Of a stretch of 64,000 nt of DNA, positions 19,301 to 26,978 are shown in pieces. Under the pieces are notes generated by a model. It searched no databases, was not told the DNA's origin, and saw only the letters and a program-made list of their open reading frames with translations. The stretch's first letter is position 1; each line of letters opens with the position of its first letter. Source of the DNA: Bacillus sp. FJAT-26390 (lineage in GTDB: Bacteria > Bacillota > Bacilli > Paenibacillales > Paenibacillaceae); NCBI RefSeq assembly GCF_001682865.1, contig NZ_MAQX01000011.1, positions 774,987 through 838,986 on the forward strand, given 5' to 3'. The position numbers were made by a program, and so were the translations under genes.

Positions 19301-19437
19301 TCTCTCTCTTCATAAGTAACCGGCTCTTGCGTTACCCAAGCTGTTGTTTTCAGCTCCGAGAGCGGTTTGTATATGTGGTCCTTCAAACGTTCCAATACCG
19401 ATCTCAAATGCTCCGTCTTCACCTTTTCATAAGGCAT
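16354..19437 (-). CDS. Alpha-mannosidase, glycoside hydrolase family 38
   Basis: Cytoplasmic retaining alpha-mannosidase, 1027 residues, usual length for bacterial GH38. The N-terminal domain is followed by the catalytic domain with zinc-site residues in AVGHAHMDLAWLWP (about 238-251), the nucleophile aspartate in SLWMPDVFGYTASLPQ (about Asp355) and GIGDGGGGP. Helical-bundle motifs (LLYQFHDILPGSSI) and a long beta-sandwich C-terminus ending in FEITTIRL follow. No signal peptide. ATG at 19437 follows AAAGGAGA with 7-base spacing. It is the first gene of the operon with the ABC importer, so it likely removes alpha-mannosyl residues from imported oligosaccharides. Expression is probably controlled by the GntR/LacI regulator upstream. 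Confidence 0.95.
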   Translation of the reverse strand: MPYEKVKTEHLRSVLERLKDHIYKPLSELKTTAWVTQEPVTYEERESGRRIELAAGDRWGNLWDCAWFHFSGKVGEEAKGLKLVLLIDVNGELCLVDEEGTPKQGLTNINSEFDYALGLPGKRVVHISESSSGDETIDLWGDAGCNDLFGRFRSGTLKEAQIASCREDIRKLYYDAEVLLETAEQLPEGSARKERILNVLYDASNLLITFTEERVAEVSQMLQEQLAKRGGDPSLTISAVGHAHMDLAWLWPIRETIRKGARTFSTVLQMMDLYPDYVFGASQPQLYDWMKTHYPKLYARIKERVQEGRWEPQGAMWVESDTNVPNGESLIRQILYGKRYFQQEFGQEMKSLWMPDVFGYTASLPQILKKSGVDYMMTQKLSWSVYNRHPHHTFHWEGIDGSRVLTHMPPEDTYNSPAAPRSIIKAEKEYLDKNISENCLMLFGIGDGGGGPGEEHLERLMREKNLQGLSPVVQEPSSQFFERLAEGSERYQTWSGELYLEKHQGTLTSQARNKRYNRKLEKALRELEFAAIVAGLAKGKQYPSEELELIWKEVLLYQFHDILPGSSIKRVYDESLERYAALLSRVEQMIGEAYGEAAETLPAGKDSDVFFNSLSWEREEWVKQAGKWMRVTVPAMGYAAVNADAEGLAMAETAAAEAEAVAAPEIEGVHPAFPDMRVSATGRVLENDLLAITFAEDFTIVSIIDKEHGREVIPQGQKANELSLYHDEGDAWDIKQDYRQTRGVALKPAESGAFQDGPTVGLQLVYRFGKSTLTQKVILTHGSRRIDFSTKVDWQESAKMLRTSFPVAIRSDSASCEIQFGYLKRPTHRNTMWDYAKDEICAHQWMDLSEPDYGVALLNDSKYGHRAYQNVLDLNLLRSTSYPDPEADLAEHEFTYSLYPHKGDHVQAQVYKRGYELNVPLRSVRVNAGDAASKLPEAKSFISVEHPNVMVETVKQAEDSDDLIVRLYETAGTHLKTTISIDMNLSEAWLADMMETPSARLQVEDGAFQLSFTPFEITTIRLARRQN

Positions 19438-19553
19438 CTGCAGGTCTCCTTTTTCATCCGGTTATCTATTTCATTTCATGTTTCCTTCTTGAGATCCAAG
19501 TTTGTTGTTGATGCACTATCTAACGATCAGTTAATACATAATATAATATATAC

Positions 19554-19569
19554 ATTGAATATATTCAAT
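19554..19569. promoter_or_regulatory. 16-bp palindrome, candidate operator of the alpha-mannosidase operon
   Basis: ATTGAATATATTCAAT is a perfect palindrome about 115 bases upstream of the GH38 start, next to AT-rich runs (TAATATATACA). The adjacent minus-strand string TGTATATATTATATT resembles TGTATATATAATATA in front of the regulator gene, so both could be bound by the same AraR-type repressor. Confidence 0.4.
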
Positions 19570-19577
19570 ATATAAAT

Positions 19578-19614
19578 AAAAAAATCTTTTCCTAGTTTAG
19601 GAAAAGATTTTTTT
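19578..19614. terminator. Terminator of the GntR/LacI regulator gene
   Basis: A perfect 17-bp stem (AAAAAAATCTTTTCCTA/TAGGAAAAGATTTTTTT) with a 3-base loop lies 20 bases after the regulator stop. It separates the regulator from the GH38 operon, which must therefore have its own promoter in 19438-19577. Confidence 0.9.
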
Positions 19615-19633
19615 ATCACTGCTATGCTTTAGA

Positions 19634-20809
19634 CTATTGGACCGGAATACGGCCAGTCGTCTGCTTGATTACCAGCTCGGGCTGGATTAAGGTTTTCGTG
19701 TATTTGCTGCTGCGGCCCTGCCCGCCTTCTATGATTCCGAGCAGCGTTTGCGCGGCTTGATAACCCATATCATGTTCAAATTGCTTAATATGCGTAAAAA
19801 TGCCCAGCTCTTCAACGATTGACGTTGGATCGTCGAAGCTTATGATCGACAAATCATCCGGCACTTGCAGTCCGGCTTTCTGCGCCATTTGGTAAATTTG
19901 CACGCCAAGTCTGCCATTAAGCGTAATATATGCCGTTGCCATACGGTTGCGAATGTAGCGAAACAGCGGGTGTTTCTCCGCATCATGCATGTTCCCCACC
20001 TGAAATCCGGTAATCATATGGGCCGGATTGATAAGCGCGCCCTTGTTTTTCAAAGCGTCCATATATCCGTCGATCCGCTCCTGCACCGTTACCGTTTGCA
20101 GAGGGGAATCCGAGCAGATTGCGATTTCCCTGTGCCCAAGCTCCCACAAATAATCGACGGCAAGGCTCGTGCCGAGCCTTCCATCCGCAGCGATATAATT
20201 GGTCTCCACGCCCGGTAAGAACCGATCGATCAGCACAAACGGATAGCCGCTGAACTTCATGCTTATAATTTCCTCGTTATAATTTTCTTCGTCTACCGGA
20301 AAGACCAGCAAGCCGTCTGCTCCCATATCCTTGAGCGTTTTAAACGCCTCTTTCTCTTTATCGACGTCACCCTCGGATAACAGTATCACGCTGCGGTAGC
20401 CCTTCTCACGAAGCGCTCTTTGTATGCCCTCGATCAGGCGCATGGCGAAATAATCATATACGGACGGCATGACGAGTCCAATGATGCGCGTCCTGTTCTC
20501 GGTTACCGTCCTCTCCGTACTCATTACCAGGGGCGCTGGCGCTATTGATGCCGTTTCTTCCGCAGCCTCCGCCTCAGCAAGCTCGTCATCGCTGACGAAG
20601 CTGCCTTTGCCGGGCACCCGCGTAATGACTCTATCGTTTGCTAAGCCGACCATCGCATTGACAACTGTAATCTTACTAACATTAAAGAGCTTCATCAGCT
20701 CTTTCTCCGTCGGTATGCGGTCCCCCGCCTTCAAGCCTTCCGTTGCAATTAACTCGCGAATATAATCCTGAACCTTCTGATAAAGCGGCGTTCGGACTGT
20801 TGAATTCAT
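19634..20809 (-). CDS. AraR-type regulator: GntR winged helix plus LacI-like sugar-binding domain
   Basis: 391-residue transcription factor. Residues 1-75 form a GntR winged helix (PLYQKVQDYIRELI, AGDRIPTEKELMKLFNVSKITV, PGKGSFVSDDE). After an Ala/Glu-rich linker, residues about 108-391 form a periplasmic-binding-protein-like effector domain (RIIGLVMPSVYDYFAMRLIEGI, DGLLVFPVD, FVLIDRF, GHREIAIC, SIISFDDP). This architecture is that of B. subtilis AraR. It sits directly upstream of the alpha-mannosidase operon in the same direction but behind its own terminator. The likely role is sugar-responsive repression of that operon and of itself. Confidence 0.92.
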   Translation of the reverse strand: MNSTVRTPLYQKVQDYIRELIATEGLKAGDRIPTEKELMKLFNVSKITVVNAMVGLANDRVITRVPGKGSFVSDDELAEAEAAEETASIAPAPLVMSTERTVTENRTRIIGLVMPSVYDYFAMRLIEGIQRALREKGYRSVILLSEGDVDKEKEAFKTLKDMGADGLLVFPVDEENYNEEIISMKFSGYPFVLIDRFLPGVETNYIAADGRLGTSLAVDYLWELGHREIAICSDSPLQTVTVQERIDGYMDALKNKGALINPAHMITGFQVGNMHDAEKHPLFRYIRNRMATAYITLNGRLGVQIYQMAQKAGLQVPDDLSIISFDDPTSIVEELGIFTHIKQFEHDMGYQAAQTLLGIIEGGQGRSSKYTKTLIQPELVIKQTTGRIPVQ

Positions 20810-21163
20810 CTGCTATCACCAAGCTTCATATTGATATTTGTATATATAATATATGGTTAATCCTTAATGCGCAATACTAATACATTTGTCGAAAAAGGTT
20901 TATTTTCTTTTGCCGAACATAGCTAGAATGCCGATTTGACGCATGATTTGTTAGTCTTTAATAAACGGGTCAGCTAACCACATACTTATATATGTATAAT
21001 ATATATAGATCATAAAAGAAGCAATTATTCTCATTCACAAAAAAATACCAAAGCTGGCCTTTTAACGCCGCTCCCTCTCAACACGACAGCTTACTAATGA
21101 CACCTCCGAATGATGATGGTTTCGTTAGCGGGTTTATTAGCAGCCGCCCGCCTCCTGTAAATC
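20810..21163. promoter_or_regulatory. Regulator promoter region with AT-rich repeated elements
   Basis: No gene seen. Two AT-rich strings, TTTGTATATATAATATATGG (about 20836-20856) and ATATGTATAATATATATAG (about 20991-21009), share the core TGTATAnnATATA with the site before GH38. They are candidate autoregulatory sites for the AraR-type regulator. Nothing else supported. Confidence 0.3.
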
Positions 21164-21199
21164 AAAACGAGCCTAAGAAGCGATTCAAAGGCTCGTTTT
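21164..21199 (-). terminator. Terminator of the VOC-family gene
   Basis: AAAACGAGCC and GGCTCGTTTT form a perfect 10-bp stem followed by T residues on the minus strand, 20 bases after the stop of the gene at 21219-21611. Confidence 0.8.
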
Positions 21200-21218
21200 A
21201 TCCTATTGCTGCTTCATC

Positions 21219-21611
21219 CTATACTTTTTTCCGGACGCTCAGCTGCCAGGAAACTCCGTACTTATCCTGCACCCAGCCAAACCTTTCGCTCATCGGCGGC
21301 AGCGGAGCCAGCGGCATAAGCACGGCGCCGCCTTCGGTTAAGCGTTCAAAAACGCGGTTGATTTCTTCCGTATCCTCGCAATCTACGAACAAGGATATCG
21401 CCGGCGTAAAAGGATGCTCATCCTTATTGCTGTTATCTATCGCCATAAAGGTCTGGCCTTTCAGCGTAAATGCGGCGTGCATGACCGTTCCGTCTTGTTG
21501 ATGAAAAACATGCTTAATTTCGGATTGCTCGAACAAGGAGGTGTAGAAACGAATCGCTTCCTCCGCTTTGCCGTTAAACATAAAGAACGTTGTAATTTTT
21601 TGATCGGACAT
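21219..21611 (-). CDS. VOC-superfamily protein (PhnB/3-demethylubiquinone methyltransferase-like)
   Basis: 130-residue glyoxalase-fold protein of the PhnB-like family: KITTFFMFNGKAEEAIRFYTSLF at the N-terminus, the DGTVMHAAFTLKGQTFMAID strand pair, and the C-terminal FGWVQDKYGVSWQLS. Despite the family name these proteins are not shown to be methyltransferases; their function is generally unknown. The ATG at 21611 follows AGGAG. It lies 55 bases after the LacI-type regulator gene and may be read from the same transcript. No metal or substrate assignment is possible from sequence alone. Confidence 0.85.
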   Translation of the reverse strand: MSDQKITTFFMFNGKAEEAIRFYTSLFEQSEIKHVFHQQDGTVMHAAFTLKGQTFMAIDNSNKDEHPFTPAISLFVDCEDTEEINRVFERLTEGGAVLMPLAPLPPMSERFGWVQDKYGVSWQLSVRKKV

Positions 21612-21666
21612 TCTCTTCAGCTCCTACACGATATGAATATAAACCAGTTTTCCCCATTTGGCTCCA

Positions 21667-22740
21667 TCAAGACTTCACGCCGGCAGTCGATTCCCGGTAA
21701 AGCAGCTCGCCCGCCACAAGCAGCTTCTCCATCGGCTCCTGCTTGCTCGCGATTCTGCCGATCAGCCGCTCAACCGCACGTTTGCCGAGCGCTTCCTTCG
21801 GCACATGCACCGTCGTCAGCGCAGGCGCCATCCGGTAGGAATCGTCGATGTTATCGAAGCCCGTGACCGATACCTCCCCCGGCACCGAAATGCCAAGCTC
21901 CTGCAAGGCATGTACCGCACCGATCGCAATCATATCATTGGCGCAAAGCAGCGCGGTAGGCAAAGCCTTCGCCTTCAGCCGCTTAACAGCCCACTGCTTG
22001 ATCGGCTCTTGAAAATGCTCATGCTCAAAGCCCTCGACGGGCAGCAGGCAGTCATCGTTTATGCCAAAGCGAGGCGCATTGCCAGCCTGCTCCTCAAGCG
22101 CGCTGCGGAAGCCTAAGAAACGATCCTTGAAGCTGCGCGAATAGTTGACGTCGCCGACGAAGCACAGCTGCGAATGCCCCTTGCCGATTAGATGCTTCGT
22201 TAGGCGGTACATCGATTCATAATTGTTCGTAAACACCGTATCGCTTGGAATCAGCATATCCTCATGGTCGACCAGCACCATAGGCAAGCCGATCCGGTGC
22301 ACCTCCAGCAGCAGCGGAGTCGAAATTTCGCCAACGCCAATGAGCCCGAGTATGCCGTTCGGATTCAGAAAATGGAGGAAATGGTCGACGCTCTGCTCCG
22401 ACACGATAACCATGCCAAAACCATCCTCTTCCAGACGCGACGCGATGCCATCCAAAATCCGTCCCCAATAAAGCGACTCCTTCGTTTGAAATCGAATATT
22501 CGGCATAAGCACAAGCACGGACTGTTTGCCCGCTGCTGGCACCTTCGGAAGCTGCTCCAGCTTCATCGTCTTCACGTAAGCATTCTTTTGCGAAAAATAT
22601 CCCAGCTGTGATGCCGCTTGTATGACCCGCTCCTGTGTCGACTCGCTGACGCCGCCCTTGCCGGAGAGCGCCTTCGAGACGACAAACTTGGATACGCCCA
22701 AATAGTCGGCAATTTGCTGCATCGTGACTTTCTTTGACAT
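21667..22740 (-). CDS. LacI-family transcriptional regulator
   Basis: 357-residue repressor: N-terminal helix-turn-helix (VTMQQIADYLGVSKFVVSKALSGKGG, residues 5-30) and a sugar-binding core (LVLMPNI, GILGLIGVGE, MVLVDHED, CFVGDVNYSRSF, ALLCANDMIAIGA, VSVTGFDNID). The start is taken at ATG 22740, 7 bases after GGTGGAG. The reading frame stays open further upstream but would run into the binding-protein gene. It is the last of four genes SDR-kinase-binding protein-LacI (spacing 14 bases to the binding protein). It may be the transcriptional output of the sensing module, or control the paralogous transporter at the left end. Confidence 0.92.
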   Translation of the reverse strand: MSKKVTMQQIADYLGVSKFVVSKALSGKGGVSESTQERVIQAASQLGYFSQKNAYVKTMKLEQLPKVPAAGKQSVLVLMPNIRFQTKESLYWGRILDGIASRLEEDGFGMVIVSEQSVDHFLHFLNPNGILGLIGVGEISTPLLLEVHRIGLPMVLVDHEDMLIPSDTVFTNNYESMYRLTKHLIGKGHSQLCFVGDVNYSRSFKDRFLGFRSALEEQAGNAPRFGINDDCLLPVEGFEHEHFQEPIKQWAVKRLKAKALPTALLCANDMIAIGAVHALQELGISVPGEVSVTGFDNIDDSYRMAPALTTVHVPKEALGKRAVERLIGRIASKQEPMEKLLVAGELLYRESTAGVKS

Positions 22741-22754
22741 TGGAGTACTCCACC

Positions 22755-24044
22755 TTAGCTTTTGGTAATAGTTCTTGCTTTCTTCCATCGTTCATTATAT
22801 TGATTGAAGACTTCCTGCAAATCAGGCGCAGCGATCCATTCTTGAATGTAATCGCCTGACCAGAAAGCGATTTGCGCCGTATTCGCTATTTCGAGCAATT
22901 GATCGTTCGGAACGCGGCGCTCCAGAAACTCGCTGTTGAACGATAAAAACTGCTTGAACTGCGGCAGTGACGGCTGCTTATTCTCAAGGACGGGCAAAAA
23001 TCCCGAATCATCGACATAACCGGATTCGTTTACGAAAAATTCCACCCAATCCTCAGCCAGCTGCTTGTTGGCGCTGAATTTGCTTACGCCGACAAACCAG
23101 TCCGGGCTGAGCGGCGCATAACGCTTCTCGCTGTTATCGTATGGAAACGGGAAAAATCCGATATTTTCTGATTTTGCCCCTGCCGTAATGACCTGGTTGA
23201 TCACCCAATTCCCCATTAAATACATAGCGGCTCTGCCACCCGCAAGCTCCGTTTTGGACGTCTCCCATTGATTGGAGAGAAGCTGCTTCTCCACATAACC
23301 CCGATCAATTAACGTTTTCACAATGGCAATGGCTTGTCCCCATGCGTTGCCAATCGTCCAAGGCTCATCCGTATTCACCATACTATTTAAATAATCGGCA
23401 TCTCCGGTCATGTAGCTGACCAAATCCTCGCCCCAGGTCATAAGCGGCCACTGCGCGCCATAGTTCAAGTAAACCGGCACGATGCCTGCTTTTTTCAGCT
23501 GCTCGCATGCGGCGTAGAACTGTTCCAGCGTCGTCGGAATGTCCTTTATTCCCGCCCTTTTGAAGGCTTCCTTGTTATAAACGATGCCTGTCGTGGAAGC
23601 GCCTGTGGCAATGCCAAAGCGCAACCCGGCGTGCGCTTTGAAATCCGCAAAATGAATATGCTCAAACAAGCTGTCGCTAAGCGGCTCAAAATAATCGGGC
23701 AAATCCTCATTTTTGATATTGTTTGGCAGCAGCAGCACGTCGCCCAAATTGCGGGTCGACAGACGCACCATAATATCGCTGGCGTAGTTCGTTAAGCCTT
23801 CGAACTTCACTGTCACGCCCGGATGAAGCTCAGCGAATCGATCGGCATATTTTTGAAATACGCCATTTTCGATGAGATCGACGCGGTTAGTCAGTACATT
23901 AAGTATGACTTCGCTGTCGACCTGCTCCCCTTTGCTTGTGGGCTCCGTCTCTGCATCATGATTGCCCGGAGACTTCTGGCAGCCCGTGAAGCCTATGCCG
24001 CACAACAGAACGACAAGCACGAGCATACATGTGTATTTGTTCAT
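22755..24044 (-). CDS. Orphan extracellular solute-binding lipoprotein linked to a sensor kinase
   Basis: 429-residue family 1 solute-binding protein with lipobox FTGC. It is a paralogue of the protein at 961-2280 along its whole length (LTNR, PGVxxKFE, GIVYNKxAF, GNWVINQVI, GFFPFPxDNS, ESGY). No permease genes accompany it. Its ATG overlaps the stop of the YesM-like kinase gene (ATGA), so the two are translated together, and a LacI regulator follows 14 bases later. I infer a sensing role, delivering ligand-bound protein to the kinase's extracellular domain rather than to a transporter. It could alternatively serve the permeases at the left end as a second binding protein. Confidence 0.9.
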   Translation of the reverse strand: MNKYTCMLVLVVLLCGIGFTGCQKSPGNHDAETEPTSKGEQVDSEVILNVLTNRVDLIENGVFQKYADRFAELHPGVTVKFEGLTNYASDIMVRLSTRNLGDVLLLPNNIKNEDLPDYFEPLSDSLFEHIHFADFKAHAGLRFGIATGASTTGIVYNKEAFKRAGIKDIPTTLEQFYAACEQLKKAGIVPVYLNYGAQWPLMTWGEDLVSYMTGDADYLNSMVNTDEPWTIGNAWGQAIAIVKTLIDRGYVEKQLLSNQWETSKTELAGGRAAMYLMGNWVINQVITAGAKSENIGFFPFPYDNSEKRYAPLSPDWFVGVSKFSANKQLAEDWVEFFVNESGYVDDSGFLPVLENKQPSLPQFKQFLSFNSEFLERRVPNDQLLEIANTAQIAFWSGDYIQEWIAAPDLQEVFNQYNERWKKARTITKS

Positions 24045-25906
24045 TCTGCGTCTCTCCCTAATTCTAATGGAAGCTGTAAAATGACCTCAGTGCCAACATC
24101 CCGAACGCTAGCTACCTTTAGCCCATACGCATTTCCGTAGTGGAGCTTAATGCGTTCATTTACGTTTTTCAAGCCGATTCCGCCCGATTTGCGCTTTACG
24201 ATTTCCTCTGCGCCTGCAAGCGAACGGTTCAATCGATCCAGCGTCTCCTCATCCATGCCCAGCCCGTCGTCTTTGATACGGAGCCATAATCCTTGTGCCG
24301 TCCGCTCGCTGCTCATTTCAATTCGCATCAGCAGCTTATTGTCATCCATGCCATGATAGATCGCATTTTCGACAATCGGCTGCAGCACGAGCTTAATGAT
24401 CGGGTAGCTCCATAGGTCATCTGAGATGCTCGTCTCCAGCTGGAAGCGATTCGGATAACGGTAATTTAGCATTTCCACATAATTGCGCATATGCAGAACC
24501 TCGTCTTCAAGCGTCACTTCCTCATGCAAATCGCTTATGCTGTAGCGCAGCAGCTTTCCGAGTATCGCTATCATATCCGCCGCGATCTGATCATCGTTCA
24601 GTTCCGCCGCCATTCGAATCGACTCCAGCGTGTTATACATAAAATGCGGGTTGATTTGGCTTTGCAGCGCATGCAGCTCGGCTTCCTTCTTCTTCGTCTC
24701 CATCAAATAAATATCTTGAATGAGGTGGTCAATGCGAACGATCATCCGGTTGAACTGATTGCCAAGCTGCCCTACCTCGTCCCGATATTTCACCTGAAAC
24801 TGAACGTTGAAGTCGCCCTCCTGCACATTTTTCATCAATCGCATCATTTTGCGGAGCGGATTCGTCAGTGCAAACGAGAAGACCATCGAAATAAAGAGCG
24901 CCACGATAATCGTAACAATCGTCGCAATCCAGGTCACATTGCGAATAACGACGGCATCCTTCGTTAGCTCGCTGACCGGAATGGAGGTCATAACCTTCCA
25001 ATTCGTATTGGGCGAGGTCGTATAAATATAGAGCCGGTTCAAGCCATCACGCTCAAAATAAAAGCTACCTTTTGTCCCCGTTGCCAAACCGACAGTAGGG
25101 TCATTCAAAATATTGGTCGCCATACGCTGCTTGTCGCTGTCGTAAACGACATTTCCAAGCTCATCAATAATGACCGATTTGCCGTTTGTTACCTTATCAA
25201 GCTCGCTCATTTGGTCCTCGATCACGCTAATATTCGCATCTACCGCAATCATGCCAAGCGGCTTCAGCGATTTATCGATTACTTTGCGCACGACCGTAAA
25301 CGCGTATTTGACGCTTTGCAAGTTGCTCGTATATTTCTGCGTGCCAAACAGCATCGCCTCGCCGCCCGAGGTGTCAACGCGTTCCCGCCATTTCTCATAG
25401 CTTTCCTTCACGTTAAGACGAATACCGCCGCCACCGGTCGAGTAATAGCCGTTGCCGTACTGATCGAATATATAGACCGAATTGGCTCCCCGCTTGATCG
25501 TATTGATGAACGATATATTGCCCTCAATGCCCCGCTGGATAGAGAGCAGCAGATCAAAGTCGTCAGGCACCTGATTGTTGTCCCCTGCCGCCGTTTGCCG
25601 CTGCTCATAATAGCTGTTCGAGAGAATCAAATTTTGTTTAATATCGTTCTGATACGCGGGAATCGAGGAAATGCGAACCATGTCCTCGATATAATCGTCT
25701 ACGCGGATCATCATATTTTCCAGCATTTTGGTTGAATAAACGATCGTTTTCTCCTCAATCGAACGGGAGTAATTGCTATAGGAGATGTAGCCAATGAACG
25801 ACAACGGCAGCGTGATCAGCAGCAAAAATACGATAAACAGCTTTCTTTCCATCCGCATGCCGCCAAGAGCCGACCATAAGCGCCACAATCCTTTTTTTAA
25901 ACTCAT
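24041..25906 (-). CDS. YesM/LytS-type sensor histidine kinase
   Basis: 621-residue membrane kinase. One helix near residues 17-38 is followed by an extracellular dCache-like domain of about 260 residues and a second helix (about 300-325). Then come HAMP (NPLRKMMRLMKNVQEGDFNV), the His_kinase domain with phosphorylatable histidine in QINPHFMYNTLESIR, and a HATPase with VENAIYHGMDD and GIGLKNVNERI. Start taken at ATG 25906, 9 bases after AGGGG; an ATG at 25912 is only 3 bases away. It lies 17 bases after the SDR gene and overlaps the binding-protein gene. Usually such kinases sit beside an AraC-type response regulator; none is present here. Confidence 0.93.
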   Translation of the reverse strand: MSLKKGLWRLWSALGGMRMERKLFIVFLLLITLPLSFIGYISYSNYSRSIEEKTIVYSTKMLENMMIRVDDYIEDMVRISSIPAYQNDIKQNLILSNSYYEQRQTAAGDNNQVPDDFDLLLSIQRGIEGNISFINTIKRGANSVYIFDQYGNGYYSTGGGGIRLNVKESYEKWRERVDTSGGEAMLFGTQKYTSNLQSVKYAFTVVRKVIDKSLKPLGMIAVDANISVIEDQMSELDKVTNGKSVIIDELGNVVYDSDKQRMATNILNDPTVGLATGTKGSFYFERDGLNRLYIYTTSPNTNWKVMTSIPVSELTKDAVVIRNVTWIATIVTIIVALFISMVFSFALTNPLRKMMRLMKNVQEGDFNVQFQVKYRDEVGQLGNQFNRMIVRIDHLIQDIYLMETKKKEAELHALQSQINPHFMYNTLESIRMAAELNDDQIAADMIAILGKLLRYSISDLHEEVTLEDEVLHMRNYVEMLNYRYPNRFQLETSISDDLWSYPIIKLVLQPIVENAIYHGMDDNKLLMRIEMSSERTAQGLWLRIKDDGLGMDEETLDRLNRSLAGAEEIVKRKSGGIGLKNVNERIKLHYGNAYGLKVASVRDVGTEVILQLPLELGRDAE

Positions 25907-25923
25907 CCTCATAATCCCCTATT

Positions 25924-26685
25924 CTAGATGGCAGGCATAACATTTCCGCCGTTTACAGGAATGTAGGCGCCTGTAATGAAGCTGGCTAAATCAGAAGCCA
26001 AGAAAGCGACCGTATTGGCAATTTCTTGATCGGTCCCTCTGCGTTTGAGCGGTACGTTTTGGGAATAGGCATTGTTCTCCTCCGTGCCGCTCGCGCGATC
26101 GCGATCGCTAATGGTCCACCCTGGCGCAACCTGGTTAACGGTAATCTGATGCTCACCGGCTTCCTTCGCCAAGACGCGGTAAACCCCGTCCATGCCGCGT
26201 TTTCCAGCCGTATAAGCGGATTGTCCAGCAAAATTTTGCATCGCGCACTCCGTGTTAATGCCAATCACTCTGCCGCCGCCTCTCTCAATCATGGCAGGAA
26301 CGAACGCTTTAGCCAAAAACACGCTTTGCAGCACGCAGGATTCAAACTGACTTACATAATCGGCTATTGGCTGTTCAAGTATGCTCGTCCATTGGTACTG
26401 AATGACCGCATTAGCAACGACGATATCGACATGGCCAAGCTCTTCCGTCACCTTCGCTTTCATTTGGTTGATCTGCTGCTCGCTTGTAACATCCGCCTGC
26501 ACGATCATCGCGCGTCTGCCGAGAGCCGTAATCTCCTGCTGCAGCTCTCTCGCCTTCGCCTCGTTATTATTGTAGTGCAGCACGATGTTAGCGCCGCAGC
26601 CTGCAAGCGTGCGAGCCATTACGCGTCCCAAATCTCCTGTAGCTCCAGTAATTAGTGCCGTTTTATTCGAAAGATTAATTTGCAT
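25924..26685 (-). CDS. SDR-family NAD(P)-dependent oxidoreductase
   Basis: 253-residue Rossmann-fold short-chain dehydrogenase: cofactor motif TGATGDLGR (residues 14-22), ADVTSE, and active-site YTAGK with Asn in the NAV motif. The residue 13 before the catalytic Tyr, normally Ser, is Thr (INTECAM...AY), which is unusual. The C-terminal FITGAYIPVNGGN is typical. Start taken at ATG 26685, because the upstream GTG (26697) lies inside the probable ribosome-binding region AAGGGTGA. It heads the operon with kinase, binding protein and LacI regulator. It could oxidise or reduce a sugar or sugar acid; substrate unknown. Confidence 0.88.
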   Translation of the reverse strand: MQINLSNKTALITGATGDLGRVMARTLAGCGANIVLHYNNNEAKARELQQEITALGRRAMIVQADVTSEQQINQMKAKVTEELGHVDIVVANAVIQYQWTSILEQPIADYVSQFESCVLQSVFLAKAFVPAMIERGGGRVIGINTECAMQNFAGQSAYTAGKRGMDGVYRVLAKEAGEHQITVNQVAPGWTISDRDRASGTEENNAYSQNVPLKRRGTDQEIANTVAFLASDLASFITGAYIPVNGGNVMPAI

Positions 26686-26978
26686 CGCTCTAGTCACCCT
26701 TCTATGTGAATCGTTTTTGTTATATCATTTATTATTAATTATGCTACCAAAAAGTCAACTGTTTTATAAAGCGCATTCAATAATTAATTCCAACTTCACT
26801 ACAAGTAAATGACACAACGAATTAATTTACAATATGGTTATCTTTACCCTCGCGATTATCGGCTATTTCCTGCAATATTCCTTGTGATTTCGACTATTTT
26901 CATGTATATTACAGACTATACGCACACACTAATTATTCACATATGTATTAATAATAACTCTCACTCGGAGGTTATCCA

